From Bacteriovoracaceae bacterium (lineage in GTDB: Bacteria > Bdellovibrionota > Bacteriovoracia > Bacteriovoracales > Bacteriovoracaceae): a DNA stretch of 64,000 bases. A program made the translations under genes and the position numbers. Positions 43,509 to 53,045 of the stretch are shown piece by piece (within the stretch, counting starts at the first letter, position 1; each line of letters begins with the position of its first letter). The stretch is from NCBI GenBank assembly GCA_013141065.1, contig JABFRR010000006.1:1-64000 (forward strand). The letters run 5' to 3'. The notes below the pieces were generated by a model. That model was not told the origin of the DNA. It was given only the letters and a program-made list of their open reading frames with translations, and made no database searches.

Positions 43509-43709
43509 ATTTCTACATCCTTTTAAAAATGAATCCGACTTCTCCATTTTGACCAATCCCTAAAGAGTCGGCAACCCTTTTTCACTGGAGAGAAATGCTC
43601 CAGATTAAAACATTAGAGATAAAGTATTTTCGTCGGTCACTGATTTGAAATATTTCACTATTTAAGTTAGAATAGGGAGATTGATAATTTATTAAAAAGG
43701 AAATGAATA

Positions 43710-44723
43710 ATGAAATACAGAAGTGAGATTACTGGAACAGGTTCTTTTGTTCCTCCACGCATATACACCAATTTCGACTTAGAAAAAATGATGGATACGA
43801 CGGATGAATGGATACAGCAAAGAACTGGAATCGAACAAAGGCATTGGGTTGATGAAGGCACGACGACATCAGATTTAGCTCTGGTTGCTTCTATTGAAGC
43901 GATAAAAAATGCTGGGCTTGATAAATCTGACATAGATATGATTATTTTTGCTACTCTTAGTCCTGACCACGAATTTCCAGGAACAGGATGTTTTTTACAG
44001 GCCAAACTGGGAATTCCAGAAATCGCTGTATTGGATATTCGTCAGCAGTGCACAGGTTTTATCTATGGACTTAGTATTGCTGATAAATTTATTCAAAGTG
44101 GTTCACATAAAAATATATTAGTAGTAGGAGCAGAAGTTCATTCTAAAGGTCTTGATAGGACGCCTAATGGTCGAAACGTGGCCGTCTTATTTGGAGACGG
44201 TGCAGGTGCAGTGGTTTGTTCACGAAAAGAATTAATTGACCCAAAAAAAGATTCACGAATTATATCGACTCATCTTTATGCAGATGGAAATTTTGCCAAG
44301 GAATTATGGATCCCTGCCCCAGGAAATGCAATGGGTGCGGAGAGAGTCAATCACGCCATGCTAAACGAAGGCCTGCAATACCCTCAGATGAATGGAAAAT
44401 CAGTTTTTGTTCATGCAACAAAAAGAATGGCCGAATGCCTGGTACATTCTTGTAAAGAAGCAGGATTTGAATTGAGTGATATCGATGTTTTTTTATTTCA
44501 TCAGGCGAATTTACGAATCAATTCAAAAGTTGCCGAAATTCTTTCAATCCCTGAAGAAAAAGTCTTTAATACAATTCAAAATTATGGCAATACAACCGCT
44601 GCCACTATCCCTTTAGGAATGAATGATGCGCTAAAAGCTGGTGTTCTAAAGAAAGGAATGTTAGTAGCAAGTGCAGCTTTTGGTTCTGGATTTACTTGGG
44701 CCAGCGCAATTTGGCGACAATAG
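43710..44723 (+). CDS. fabH: 3-oxoacyl-ACP synthase III
   Basis: Condenses acetyl-CoA with malonyl-ACP to start fatty-acid synthesis. The catalytic triad is intact: Cys114 (RQQCTGF), His264 (LFHQANLRIN) and Asn294 (NYGNTTAA). TTDEWIQQRTGI is the canonical N-terminal block. 337 residues. It stands apart from plsX/fabD, so it may be a second KAS III with another primer (alkyl chains) rather than the housekeeping copy. Confidence 0.9.
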   Translation: MKYRSEITGTGSFVPPRIYTNFDLEKMMDTTDEWIQQRTGIEQRHWVDEGTTTSDLALVASIEAIKNAGLDKSDIDMIIFATLSPDHEFPGTGCFLQAKLGIPEIAVLDIRQQCTGFIYGLSIADKFIQSGSHKNILVVGAEVHSKGLDRTPNGRNVAVLFGDGAGAVVCSRKELIDPKKDSRIISTHLYADGNFAKELWIPAPGNAMGAERVNHAMLNEGLQYPQMNGKSVFVHATKRMAECLVHSCKEAGFELSDIDVFLFHQANLRINSKVAEILSIPEEKVFNTIQNYGNTTAATIPLGMNDALKAGVLKKGMLVASAAFGSGFTWASAIWRQ

Positions 44724-44750
44724 TCCCAATTCTTTTTTAGAGGGTTGTTT

Positions 44751-45593
44751 GTGAGTGAAGGCAAAAATGAAAAGCCATTTTCGATGAAAAAAACTGTTCG
44801 CGAAGGTGACCCACTAATATTGATTGATTTTTTAGAAAAATACACAAAATTATCTAAAACTGTTTTGAAAAAAATTCTCAACAATGGTGGAGTCTGGGTC
44901 AGGGCACTCGGCACTTCCAAACGACTTAAAACGAGAAGGGCGACACTTCCTTTGGTAGTAGAGTCTCACGTAGAATTTTTTTTTGATCCTCATTTATTAA
45001 ATTTGGAAATTCCAGAAGCAAGAGAAATTTTTTCTCAAAAAGAATGGGGCATTTGGTACAAACCTCCGGGGCTACTTTCCCAGGGAACAGATTTTGGAGA
45101 TCATTGCAGTATTTTAAGGCAAGTTGAAAAGAATAAAGGAAAAGGCTTTCTTATTCATCGACTTGACCGTGAAGCTCATGGATTAATGGTTTTTGCGTAT
45201 ACTAGGCATGCCGCTGGCTCAATTTCAAAACTATGGCAAGAAGGCACAGTCGAAAAGTGGTATAAAGTCGAAGTGGTGGGAAATATAAAGCTTCACTATT
45301 CAACTGGTGGCGAAATCAATTTTAAAATTGATGGCAAAGAAGCACGAACAACATTTAAAATTATTGAGCAAAAAGAACACACCGCTATTTTATTGGTTCA
45401 AATTCATACAGGTAGACTTCATCAAATACGAAGACATTTTGAAGAGCTCGGCTATCCGGTTGTTGGAGATCCAAAATACGGAGTAGGAAATAAAAATAAT
45501 GATGGAATCAGGCTCATGGCCTATCAATTAAAATTTACTGATCCACTTTCCAAAAGAGCAATTAATTGTGAGTTAAATGAGATAGTTTTTTAA
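44751..45593 (+). CDS. RluA-family pseudouridine synthase
   Basis: RNA-uridine isomerase. The catalytic block is FLIHRLDREAHGLMVFAY with the Asp, followed by KWYKVEVVG and GRLHQIRRHFEELGYPVVGD. N-terminal S4-like part (FLEKYTKLSKTVLKKILNNG). GTG 44751 after AGAGGG is preferred to the TTG at 44745. 280 residues. Convergent with a MATE gene: their 3' ends overlap by 32 bases. Confidence 0.85.
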   Translation: MSEGKNEKPFSMKKTVREGDPLILIDFLEKYTKLSKTVLKKILNNGGVWVRALGTSKRLKTRRATLPLVVESHVEFFFDPHLLNLEIPEAREIFSQKEWGIWYKPPGLLSQGTDFGDHCSILRQVEKNKGKGFLIHRLDREAHGLMVFAYTRHAAGSISKLWQEGTVEKWYKVEVVGNIKLHYSTGGEINFKIDGKEARTTFKIIEQKEHTAILLVQIHTGRLHQIRRHFEELGYPVVGDPKYGVGNKNNDGIRLMAYQLKFTDPLSKRAINCELNEIVF

Positions 45594-46884
45594 TTCGATT
45601 TTGATAAAAGATAATTAAAAGTATGCACATGCATGTCAGTCCGATCGCAAGACCAATCCACAGTCCTCGCGCTTCCATCTTGTCTGTGTAGGCCAGATAG
45701 ACACCAATTGGAAGGCCAATGACCCAATAAGAAACAAGACCCAATAGCATGGGAATTTTTGTTTCGTTTAATCCACGCATGACACCTGATAAAACCACTT
45801 GAAGTCCATCGGGTATTTGAAAAATGCCAACCCAAAATAAAAGGGTAGCCCCATATAATATGACGGCTTGATCTTTCGTCGCAAGTCCCATGACCTGGTT
45901 GGGAATAGTGAGATAAATAATAGCAAAGAAAATTTGTAATAAAAGTGTAAGAGTCATGGCCCCAGTGCTTAATCGTTTGATTCCTGAGATTGATTTTTTA
46001 CCAAACTGCTCGCCAATTAAAACAGAGACAGCACTCCCCAAAGCGAGAGGAACCATAAAAGTGAGGGAAGTAATGTTAATGACTAAACTTTGAGCCGCTC
46101 CGGCGACTAAACTCATGCCCCCAACTAAAATTGTGACCACTGTGAAAATAAGAACCTCACAAAGGATGGTGAAAGAAATTGGTGAGCCAAGTCTTAAAAT
46201 AGTTTTGATTGTTTGATTATTTCTTTTTATCTCGAACTTCATGACAGATTTCATGTAAAGAAAAACCACAATGGCCATCATAAATCTACATAGAAGAGTG
46301 GCAATTGCAGCACCTTTAATTCCATAACCTTCAAAGCTGCCATATCCAAACATAAAAAGAATATTAAGCAATACATTGACGATGTTAAAAAAGAGAATAA
46401 TCACATTCGGAGCGATGGTGTAACCATTGGCCTGCAAATAATCTTTTGTCGCTTGATAAACAAAAGCTGGAAAAAGTGAGAATGATGTAATTTGTAAAAA
46501 ATCTACGACGTGAGGTGAGATTTCAGGAGTTAATTTTAAAAAATCAATATAAAGAGGCGCACAAAATAAAATGACTGTTAAAACGAGAGAGAGAAGAAAG
46601 CTTAAATAATAAGCGTTGTATAATAAAGTCGGATCTTCTTCTCCACGGCCTTTGGCCTGAGAGGCAAGTGGGCCAGTGCAAAGTAAAACCCCGACCCCGA
46701 CCATTAAGAAGGGGGCAAATGTCATCGCTGCAACACCAATTGATGCGACTGCGAGACTAGAATATCTTGCTGCAACCAGCATATCTCCAATACCAAAGAG
46801 CATTTGACCAATTTGACCAGCGATTATGGGTAAAGAGAAAATTAAAATTTCTTTAGCAGTATAAATATTTTTTTTAAATGACAT
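45562..46884 (-). CDS. MATE-family efflux protein
   Basis: 440 residues, twelve TM helices in two MATE halves. FSLPIIAGQIGQMLFGIGDM opens the first and LGSPISFTILCEVLIFTV the second, with GSAVSVLIGEQFGKK in between. Multidrug or metabolite/Na+ antiport is usual, substrate unknown. Confidence 0.88.
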   Translation of the reverse strand: MSFKKNIYTAKEILIFSLPIIAGQIGQMLFGIGDMLVAARYSSLAVASIGVAAMTFAPFLMVGVGVLLCTGPLASQAKGRGEEDPTLLYNAYYLSFLLSLVLTVILFCAPLYIDFLKLTPEISPHVVDFLQITSFSLFPAFVYQATKDYLQANGYTIAPNVIILFFNIVNVLLNILFMFGYGSFEGYGIKGAAIATLLCRFMMAIVVFLYMKSVMKFEIKRNNQTIKTILRLGSPISFTILCEVLIFTVVTILVGGMSLVAGAAQSLVINITSLTFMVPLALGSAVSVLIGEQFGKKSISGIKRLSTGAMTLTLLLQIFFAIIYLTIPNQVMGLATKDQAVILYGATLLFWVGIFQIPDGLQVVLSGVMRGLNETKIPMLLGLVSYWVIGLPIGVYLAYTDKMEARGLWIGLAIGLTCMCILLIIFYQNRIKKLSHLTHN

Positions 46885-46951
46885 AAGCCTTTAGTTTACA
46901 AACATTATTAAAGTAGTGAAAATGAAAAGAAAAAAAAAGTAAGGAAATATC

Positions 46952-47758
46952 GTGGTAGATCAAAAAAACACTGAAAAAATAGTTGATAAAGAAGATATTA
47001 ATTCATCAAACTCGAATAAAAGTGGTTTTGAGGCACTTGTCGAAAATGTTTTTAGACGCTTTCAGACAGTGGGCTTCATGGTTTTCTTATTTCCAATAAC
47101 AATCATTTATATTATTTGTATTGCAACTGCTCTCACACCTGGATTTTTATTATTCAATTGGGCTTCCCCAATAGTTGCAGATTACTCTATGCTCGCCAAG
47201 GCCTTTAGTTACGGTCTTTGTGTGGGAGGGGGCTTTGTTGGTTTTGTTTTTACACTCATTTTTATTGTACCTTTAATGAATTTACCTTTTTTACCATTCG
47301 TCAAAGCATATAGAGGAGCATGGTTTTCGATTGAATCGATTCCTTGGTATTATCATAACGCGCTTACATACCTCGTTCGATATACAATTTTAGACTTTCT
47401 TACTCCTTCACCCTTTAATGTTTTATTTTATAAAATGATGGGTATGAAAGTTGGAAAAGGCGTCATGATCAATTCGAGCAATATTTCAGACCCTTGCCTC
47501 ATTAAGCTTGATGACTATGTAACTATTGGCGGATCGGCTTATATGATGGCCCATTATGGAATGAAAGGATTTCTTATTATTGATAAGCTTCATATCAAGC
47601 GTGGAGCGATGGTTGGTCTATCTGCTAAAATCTTAGGAGGAGTGACTATTGGAGAAAAAGCAGTAGTTGCACCGAATTCGACTGTTTTACCAAAAACCAT
47701 TATTAAAGATGGTGAGAAATACGGTTTAGGTCCACAACAAAGTTCTCAAGCAAGTTAA
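46952..47758 (+). CDS. Membrane-bound left-handed beta-helix acyltransferase
   Basis: Two TM helices at about 35-65 and 85-115, then a hexapeptide-repeat beta-helix at about 165-260 (VGKGVMINSSNISD, VTIGGSAYMMAHYGM, VGLSAKILGGVTIGEKAVVAP). Resembles the C-terminal LbH acyltransferase part of Pls/PosA-type proteins, probably modifying a lipid-linked or peptide substrate at the membrane. GTG start with AAGGAA upstream. Ends overlap the photolyase gene by 4 bases (convergent). Confidence 0.7.
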   Translation: MVDQKNTEKIVDKEDINSSNSNKSGFEALVENVFRRFQTVGFMVFLFPITIIYIICIATALTPGFLLFNWASPIVADYSMLAKAFSYGLCVGGGFVGFVFTLIFIVPLMNLPFLPFVKAYRGAWFSIESIPWYYHNALTYLVRYTILDFLTPSPFNVLFYKMMGMKVGKGVMINSSNISDPCLIKLDDYVTIGGSAYMMAHYGMKGFLIIDKLHIKRGAMVGLSAKILGGVTIGEKAVVAPNSTVLPKTIIKDGEKYGLGPQQSSQAS

Positions 47759-49170
47759 CGAATTTCTTTATACATCTTAAGAGCTTTGTCTCTTTGAGAT
47801 TTGTAGTCGACAATCGGATAGGGGTAGTCTTTTCCAACAACGCAGCCAGATTGGGCCTGTTCGAACATGTCCATTTCTTGGGGGGCATGAATTTTTTTAT
47901 TTGATATACCGTCAAGCTCTGGGCACCATCGTCTAATAAATAAACCTTCAGAGTCAAACTTTTCTGACTGGCTATAAGGATTGAATATTCTAAAATAAGG
48001 TTGAGCATCTACACCAGTAGAAGCACTCCATTGCCATCCACCATTATTTGCGGCCATATCATAATCATATAATTTTTCGGCGAAATATTTCTCACCTAAG
48101 CGCCAATTGATTAAAAGTGTTTTTGTCAAAAATGAAGCAACTATCATTCTCAAGCGGTTATGCATTAGCCCTGTAGCATTTAAACATCTCATTGCACTAT
48201 CAACAATGGGAAAACCCGTTTGTCCGTCACACCACTTTTCAAAATCTTCTTTTTTTCCTATCCATTTAATTGCATCATACTGAGGCTTAAAAGAATTGTT
48301 TTCAATTCGTGGGTAGGCATCCAAAATCATATGATAAAAATCCCGCCAAATAATTTCTGAGAGCCACGTCTCATATCCAGGATTCTTTTTTTCGATAGAC
48401 AAGCGAATCATGTCTCGAACAGATAAATTTCCCATGCGTATATAGGTCGAGAGGTTTGAAGTTTGTTCAAGTGCTGGTACGTCACGGGCCTCTTTATAGT
48501 TTGAGATATATTGCCTGAATTGCGTGAGAAGTTTTAATGCTTCTTTACTCCCACCAATTAATACCCCGGGTGTTTCAATAAAACCAATTTCATAAAACCA
48601 ATCAGTATCCAGCACATTCTTAGGATTTTTATATTGATAAAATTTCTTATTGGAAATGAAATATTCGGATGCTGTGTCTTCTTGAGCATGAAATTTTTCG
48701 AGCCATTTATTTTTGTAAGGAGTGAATACTTTATAAATTTCACCAGAACCATTTAAGACTTCATTTTTTTCATAAAAAACAGAGTCTTTGTAACTTGCAA
48801 CTCCAACATCTTTTGCTCTTAATCTTTTTGTGACTTCACTGTCTCGCAATTTTGCATAAGGCTCGTAGTCTCTATTAAAAAATACACCTTCGATTTTATA
48901 TTCATCGACGATTTGAGGAATCAAGGTAACAGGATTTCCAAACCTAACTAAAAGAGAGGAACCAAGCTTCGCCAGAGTTGTTTCAATTTCTTTTAGAGAC
49001 TGCATGATAAATGTCACACGCAAATCATTTTTATTATGCAATTTCTCCAAAATAGTCTCATCAAAGATAAAAACCACTATTGTTTCATCAGCACTTTTAA
49101 GTGATTCACTGAGTGCATGATGATCGTGAAGTCTTAGATCTCTGCGTATCCAAGTCAAAGCTCTTTTCAT
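47755..49170 (-). CDS. phrB: Deoxyribodipyrimidine photolyase
   Basis: Light-driven repair of cyclobutane pyrimidine dimers. N-terminal antenna Rossmann domain begins LTWIRRDLRLHDHHAL. The FAD domain has SEIIWRDFYHMIL, CDGQTGFPIVDSAMRCL, MHNRLRMIVASFLTK and YDMAANNGGWQWSAS, matching class I CPD photolyases (Trp triad and FAD-stabilising Asn present). 471 residues. Directly upstream of it on the same strand is the SDR39U1 gene, and the divergent MerR-type regulator comes next, a common light-response neighbourhood. Confidence 0.93.
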   Translation of the reverse strand: MKRALTWIRRDLRLHDHHALSESLKSADETIVVFIFDETILEKLHNKNDLRVTFIMQSLKEIETTLAKLGSSLLVRFGNPVTLIPQIVDEYKIEGVFFNRDYEPYAKLRDSEVTKRLRAKDVGVASYKDSVFYEKNEVLNGSGEIYKVFTPYKNKWLEKFHAQEDTASEYFISNKKFYQYKNPKNVLDTDWFYEIGFIETPGVLIGGSKEALKLLTQFRQYISNYKEARDVPALEQTSNLSTYIRMGNLSVRDMIRLSIEKKNPGYETWLSEIIWRDFYHMILDAYPRIENNSFKPQYDAIKWIGKKEDFEKWCDGQTGFPIVDSAMRCLNATGLMHNRLRMIVASFLTKTLLINWRLGEKYFAEKLYDYDMAANNGGWQWSASTGVDAQPYFRIFNPYSQSEKFDSEGLFIRRWCPELDGISNKKIHAPQEMDMFEQAQSGCVVGKDYPYPIVDYKSQRDKALKMYKEIR

Positions 49171-49173
49171 GGA

Positions 49174-50094
49174 TTACGATCTTTTGAAAATTTTATTTAA
49201 TGCACTATCAACACTCGGGTACAGAAAAACAAAATTATTGTCTTTTAAGCGTTTGGAGACAACTTTTTGTGAATCTAATATAACTGAGGACATTTCACCG
49301 AACATAATTTTTAACATCGGTGCAGGGACCGGAAAAAGTGTAGGTCTGTTTAGAGCATGACCGAGAGCTTTTGTGAAATCAAAATTATCTACAGGGTGAG
49401 GGGCCACGCCATTATACACTCCTTCGTAGCTAGAATCATTAACTGCTTTAGTGAATATATTGACTAAATCTTCGAGATGAATCCAACTCATGAAATGGTC
49501 ACCATCGCCAATCGGCCCGCCCAGGCCTAACTTAAAGGGAAGGAGCATTTTTTTAAGGGCCCCACCATGGCTTTCAAGGACAACTCCAGTTCTAATAATC
49601 ACAATTCGTGAAGTTTTCTTTATAGTGAGAGCTGCATTTTCCCATTCAAGGCAAAGATTTGCTAAGAAATTATTTCCGATTTTTGCCTCTTCATCTAAAA
49701 TTTCATTTTTATTAGTTGGGTAGATTCCAACGGCAGAAGAAGAAATAAAAAACTTTAATGGTGAGTTGAGTTTCTCATTTAGAAGTGTGGTTAAATTTTT
49801 TGTCGAATCGACTCTAGAGGCTCGCAAAATTTCTTTTTGTTCTTCACTCCATTTTTTTCCAGCGATATTTTCACCCATGAGATTTATAACACCATCGATA
49901 CCACTAATAGACTCTTCTGGTGGAATCGTGAGGGTATTTTTCCATTCAAAAACTTTCACTTTTGGGTTCACGAAGAGTGATGGTAAATGAGTTATGTCTC
50001 TAGTTAAGACATGCAACTCATGGCCATCATCTAAAAGTTTTTTCGAAAGAGCAGTTCCAACAAAACCAGTTGCACCAGTAATTAAAATTTTCAT
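49174..50094 (-). CDS. TIGR01777/SDR39U1 epimerase-like protein
   Basis: Atypical SDR with the Rossmann motif ITGATGFVGTALSKKLL, VINLMGENIAGKKWSEEQK, FISSSAVGIYP and MSWIHLEDLVNIF, the diagnostic blocks of this family (YfcH/SulA-type). About 306 residues. Its stop is 3 bases from the photolyase start, so the two are co-transcribed, as often found in bacterial light-response clusters. Function is unknown. Confidence 0.88.
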   Translation of the reverse strand: MKILITGATGFVGTALSKKLLDDGHELHVLTRDITHLPSLFVNPKVKVFEWKNTLTIPPEESISGIDGVINLMGENIAGKKWSEEQKEILRASRVDSTKNLTTLLNEKLNSPLKFFISSSAVGIYPTNKNEILDEEAKIGNNFLANLCLEWENAALTIKKTSRIVIIRTGVVLESHGGALKKMLLPFKLGLGGPIGDGDHFMSWIHLEDLVNIFTKAVNDSSYEGVYNGVAPHPVDNFDFTKALGHALNRPTLFPVPAPMLKIMFGEMSSVILDSQKVVSKRLKDNNFVFLYPSVDSALNKIFKRS

Positions 50095-50212
50095 TTGTGT
50101 GACTCCTGTCTAAACATATTCTTTGGCTATTATAAGTTTAAATTGTGTTTTTACTAGATGGAGCATGATATAATAACTGAGACAAATTATAGACGCGAAA
50201 GGAAAAAATATT

Positions 50213-51169
50213 TTGGTAGGCACTACATACACAATTCAAATGGCATCTAAACTCTCAGGAGTTGGAGTTCATACGATAAGAGCATGGGAGAAGCGCTACA
50301 AAGCGTTAGAGCCTAGTCGTGATTCTTCAGGACATAGAACCTATTCAAAAACAGATATAGAAAAACTCATGTTATTAAGTGAGCTTTGTCTATTGGGTTA
50401 CACTATTTCAAAAGTGGCGAAGCTTTCAATTCTTGAACTCAAAGAATTGCTCAAAGATTTAGGTAAAAGCGAAGAAAGTTTAGAACAAAGCGATTTTAAT
50501 CTCGTCTCTGAAAATAAAGTTCAAATTGATCCTTCTCAATCGATGCCCATTATTATTTTTGCCTTACGAAGTTATAAATTAGATGTTGTAAGCCTCGAGC
50601 TTGGGAAGTTGAAATCCCTTGTTTCAAATCGTGATTTTGCTTTATCAATATTGCTCCCACTTATTCAAACTTTGCGTGAGGCAGAGGCCAGCGGAACTTT
50701 GACAAGTATTCAATGTGAAGCTGTTAATGTTTTATTAAAGTTTCATATGGGGCACGGCCTCTTTCATAATAGTGATAAAAAAGAAAAAGGAAATGTAAAT
50801 CTCTTGATCGCTGGGATGCAAGGTGACTCTGAAGACTTACTTCTGGGCCTGGTTGGTCTTCTCGCCAATCATTACGGAGTTCATTACACTTATATTGGTG
50901 CAGATGTCTCCGGTGAAGTATTAGTTGATCTCTCGAAGTCTCTAGAGGCAAATACGATAGTCCTAGGCCCAACAAATGCTTTTGCCCGTTTAGGTAAGGG
51001 ACCATTCCAAAACTACATTGAAAAACTTCTTAGTAAGATTTCTCCTCAAACGGAGTTGGTCATTGCTGGAAAGTCCGAGTTAGAGTTTGATAAAATGACT
51101 TCGAGAAAATTAATCATCTTAAAATCAATTGAAGCCATTGATGAATATCTTTCGAAAAAAGCTTTGTAA
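50213..51169 (+). CDS. MerR-family regulator with degenerate cobalamin-binding domain
   Basis: N-terminal winged helix (YTIQMASKLSGVGVHTIRAWEKRYK, residues 6-30, then the wing DSSGHRTYSKTD) as in CarA/CarH/LitR. The C-terminal region is laid out like a B12-binding pair of domains, but the cobalamin-ligand motif ExHxxG reads GDSEDLLLG (204-212) with no His, and the CarH W-x9-EH pocket reads AEASGTLTSIQCEA. So it is probably B12-free. Divergent from the phr-SDR39U1 operon, which it likely controls (inference). Confidence 0.8.
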   Translation: MVGTTYTIQMASKLSGVGVHTIRAWEKRYKALEPSRDSSGHRTYSKTDIEKLMLLSELCLLGYTISKVAKLSILELKELLKDLGKSEESLEQSDFNLVSENKVQIDPSQSMPIIIFALRSYKLDVVSLELGKLKSLVSNRDFALSILLPLIQTLREAEASGTLTSIQCEAVNVLLKFHMGHGLFHNSDKKEKGNVNLLIAGMQGDSEDLLLGLVGLLANHYGVHYTYIGADVSGEVLVDLSKSLEANTIVLGPTNAFARLGKGPFQNYIEKLLSKISPQTELVIAGKSELEFDKMTSRKLIILKSIEAIDEYLSKKAL

Positions 51170-51319
51170 TTACAACAATGCGCAACGACTTTCTACTGTG
51201 CAAGATTTTACAGATTTTGGATCTGAAATTATTGAACAAGATTCATTAACAAACGAAACAATCTTTTCTGGATTAGAACTATTTTCATAATAACTTCTTT
51301 TTAACTTATCAAATCTCAT
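51170..51319 (-). CDS. Candidate small Cys-containing protein (49 aa)
   Basis: The frame from ATG 51319 to TAA 51170 has GCGGGG 5 bases upstream of the start. The composition is protein-like: IVSFVNESCSIISDPKS and TVESRCALL, with three Cys. It abuts the convergent MerR-type gene and fills part of the 420-base gap at 51170-51589. No relative recognised; support is the SD and the even codon use. Confidence 0.4.
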   Translation of the reverse strand: MRFDKLKRSYYENSSNPEKIVSFVNESCSIISDPKSVKSCTVESRCALL

Positions 51320-51589
51320 CGTAACCCCGCTGAAGTGTTTGAATCATGTAAATAAATTCTCCACCTGGTGACGAAGACAATAAATATCTTCGTCATTGAT
51401 CTCAGAAATATTGGCCTCAAAAAGAGGCCCTACCTATCGAAGTCTCTGCGTTTCAATATGAGTTTTGAATCGATGATCAGTGATTCACGCAAGAGAATGA
51501 AGCTGCGCCACTTCGCTCTTTCAAATAAGTAGCTACCTTTCTCGCTTTGGATCTTTCGGGGCTTAATCTGACAGATTAGTTGGCCCGCT
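51320..51589. other. Intergenic stretch with two hairpins
   Basis: Two perfect stems: TGACGAAGA (51369-51377) with TCTTCGTCA (51387-51395), and GGCCTC (51413-51418) with GAGGCC (51424-51429). Neither has a T-run, so they are not clear terminators. A 13-mer (AGTCTCTGCGTTT, 51441-51453) recurs at 55266-55278. I see no gene. Confidence 0.4.
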
Positions 51590-53014
51590 CTAATCCACAT
51601 TACTAGGTGGTGTTGATGATTTACCTCCTAAATAATTAGTCCAAGCAACTCTTTGACGATCCCAATATCCGGATTTATATGGACCAGCTTCTTGAATTTT
51701 GCCATCGATAAAACCTTGAGCAGATCCAATCACGCTTTTTCCATCTCCTCCAATATTATTGGCCACATTAAATCCATCACTCCGTGGATTGTAACCATAC
51801 GCCTGTTTCCATGTCTGGCCAATTTCTGGAACTTCTGCCATGTCGTAGAAGTTGTATTCTTTTTGAACCAGATAGGCACTCTTTCCAGTAGTACTGTTAT
51901 AATAGGTGGCAGATCCATCGCCATTGTTGGTAAGTGTTCCCCCCGCCCAATTTATCGATGCCCCTGGTGCTGTATTGGCAAAAAAATTATCTGTGTCGGT
52001 TTTCATTTTATCAAGGGCCCAGTTATTCTTATTGGATAAGTCAACATCACCTGAGCGATTCACAACGTGATGGGCCTTATAAGCATTAGTGAGTTCACTA
52101 ATGGATTTGAATCCAGCGATAGTTCCCTGATTATTAGCTACTGGTGTCGCTTGACCTATGGCCACAAGCTGAGCAATTTGGGTTTTTATTTTCTCTACTG
52201 CTGCGAGGGCCTGTGCCAGTTGAGCTTTCTTTTGTTCGAGAAGGCTCATATTAAAATCATTTTGATTCGTCATTGAAGTTGCAAGGTTAGTCGTTGGAGT
52301 AAGAGGGATCTCTACTTTTTTAGAATCAGAAATAGGTTCTGGATAAACCATATTAGAACCAGTAAGTGCCTTATACTCATTTGTCGCCATAAGCTGATTC
52401 AAATCTAGCGTCTGACCTTTTAGTGCAAACTTTGTATTGCCGTGATCGTTAAAAGCACCAATACCAAAACCTAAATCAAAAGGCTCTTCTTTGGTGTAAG
52501 TTGAACTCACACCATGTGTGTATGTATGGTTAACAGCTATTTTATTTCCATCTTGTTGAGCTTGATTATTTGGACTGGAGGCCATTCCTCCACCTAAGTC
52601 AACTCCGTACTGAGCAATCCATGCTGAATTTATATCGCCACTCTTTTTTGCAAGTTCTGCAATATTTGTATTGGAATCAAGAATCTGACTAAAAGTTCCA
52701 TTTCGTTTATTTACGTATTCTATTTTTCCGGGGGCAATTCGAGTTAACGTTCCTCCGGCCCAGGGCATACTATCGTCAAGATTAGGAATAAATGCACCAT
52801 TCATGGTGGCATCCCAATCTTTTTTTATCTGGGCCATAATTGTTGGATCGGCAGTGGGACCATCGGCCACGGCTTTTGCTTGATTCATGCTCGGCGCGGG
52901 TTTTATAACCTTTATAGACCTATTATGGGATTGGGGAATAATAATATTTCCAGCAAAAATATTTGTCGTTATCAAGCTTATAAGTCCTAAAGCAAATAAC
53001 TTAGTGATGACCAT
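51590..53014 (-). CDS. Secreted protein with duplicated WAGGTLT module
   Basis: 474 residues, signal peptide (cleaved near LISLITTNIFA, about residue 21). A module that begins WAGGTLT occurs twice: near residue 86 (PWAGGTLTRIAPGKIEYVN) and near 350 (NWAGGTLTNNGDGSATYYN). Each is followed by a WxxxYG stretch (SAWIAQYGVDLG, TWKQAYGYNPRSD). A coiled coil lies between them (MSLLEQKKAQLAQALAAVEK). No known family. It lies downstream of the pilin-like operon in an accessory region, so a surface or extracellular role is likely. Confidence 0.6.
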   Translation of the reverse strand: MVITKLFALGLISLITTNIFAGNIIIPQSHNRSIKVIKPAPSMNQAKAVADGPTADPTIMAQIKKDWDATMNGAFIPNLDDSMPWAGGTLTRIAPGKIEYVNKRNGTFSQILDSNTNIAELAKKSGDINSAWIAQYGVDLGGGMASSPNNQAQQDGNKIAVNHTYTHGVSSTYTKEEPFDLGFGIGAFNDHGNTKFALKGQTLDLNQLMATNEYKALTGSNMVYPEPISDSKKVEIPLTPTTNLATSMTNQNDFNMSLLEQKKAQLAQALAAVEKIKTQIAQLVAIGQATPVANNQGTIAGFKSISELTNAYKAHHVVNRSGDVDLSNKNNWALDKMKTDTDNFFANTAPGASINWAGGTLTNNGDGSATYYNSTTGKSAYLVQKEYNFYDMAEVPEIGQTWKQAYGYNPRSDGFNVANNIGGDGKSVIGSAQGFIDGKIQEAGPYKSGYWDRQRVAWTNYLGGKSSTPPSNVD

Positions 53015-53021
53015 GATATCC

Positions 53022-53045
53022 TCATTCTTTAAATCATTCTTTAAA
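53022..53045. repeat. Tandem 12-bp duplication next to an SD
   Basis: TCATTCTTTAAA is repeated head to tail (53022-53033 and 53034-53045) in the leader of the WAGGT protein, bordering its GAGGA SD (minus strand). Copy-number change would alter the leader length but not the reading frame. Confidence 0.6.

Noticed and set aside
43555..43640. GTCGGCAACCC upstream of fabH looked like the S-box (SAM-I) riboswitch signature GGCAACC, with a CTGGAG/CTCCAG hairpin nearby.
   Set aside because: The rest of the S-box (GGAGGGA, GGCCC, UGA-x-x-CCC and the GGUGCUAA part) is absent or out of order, and fabH is not a methionine gene.
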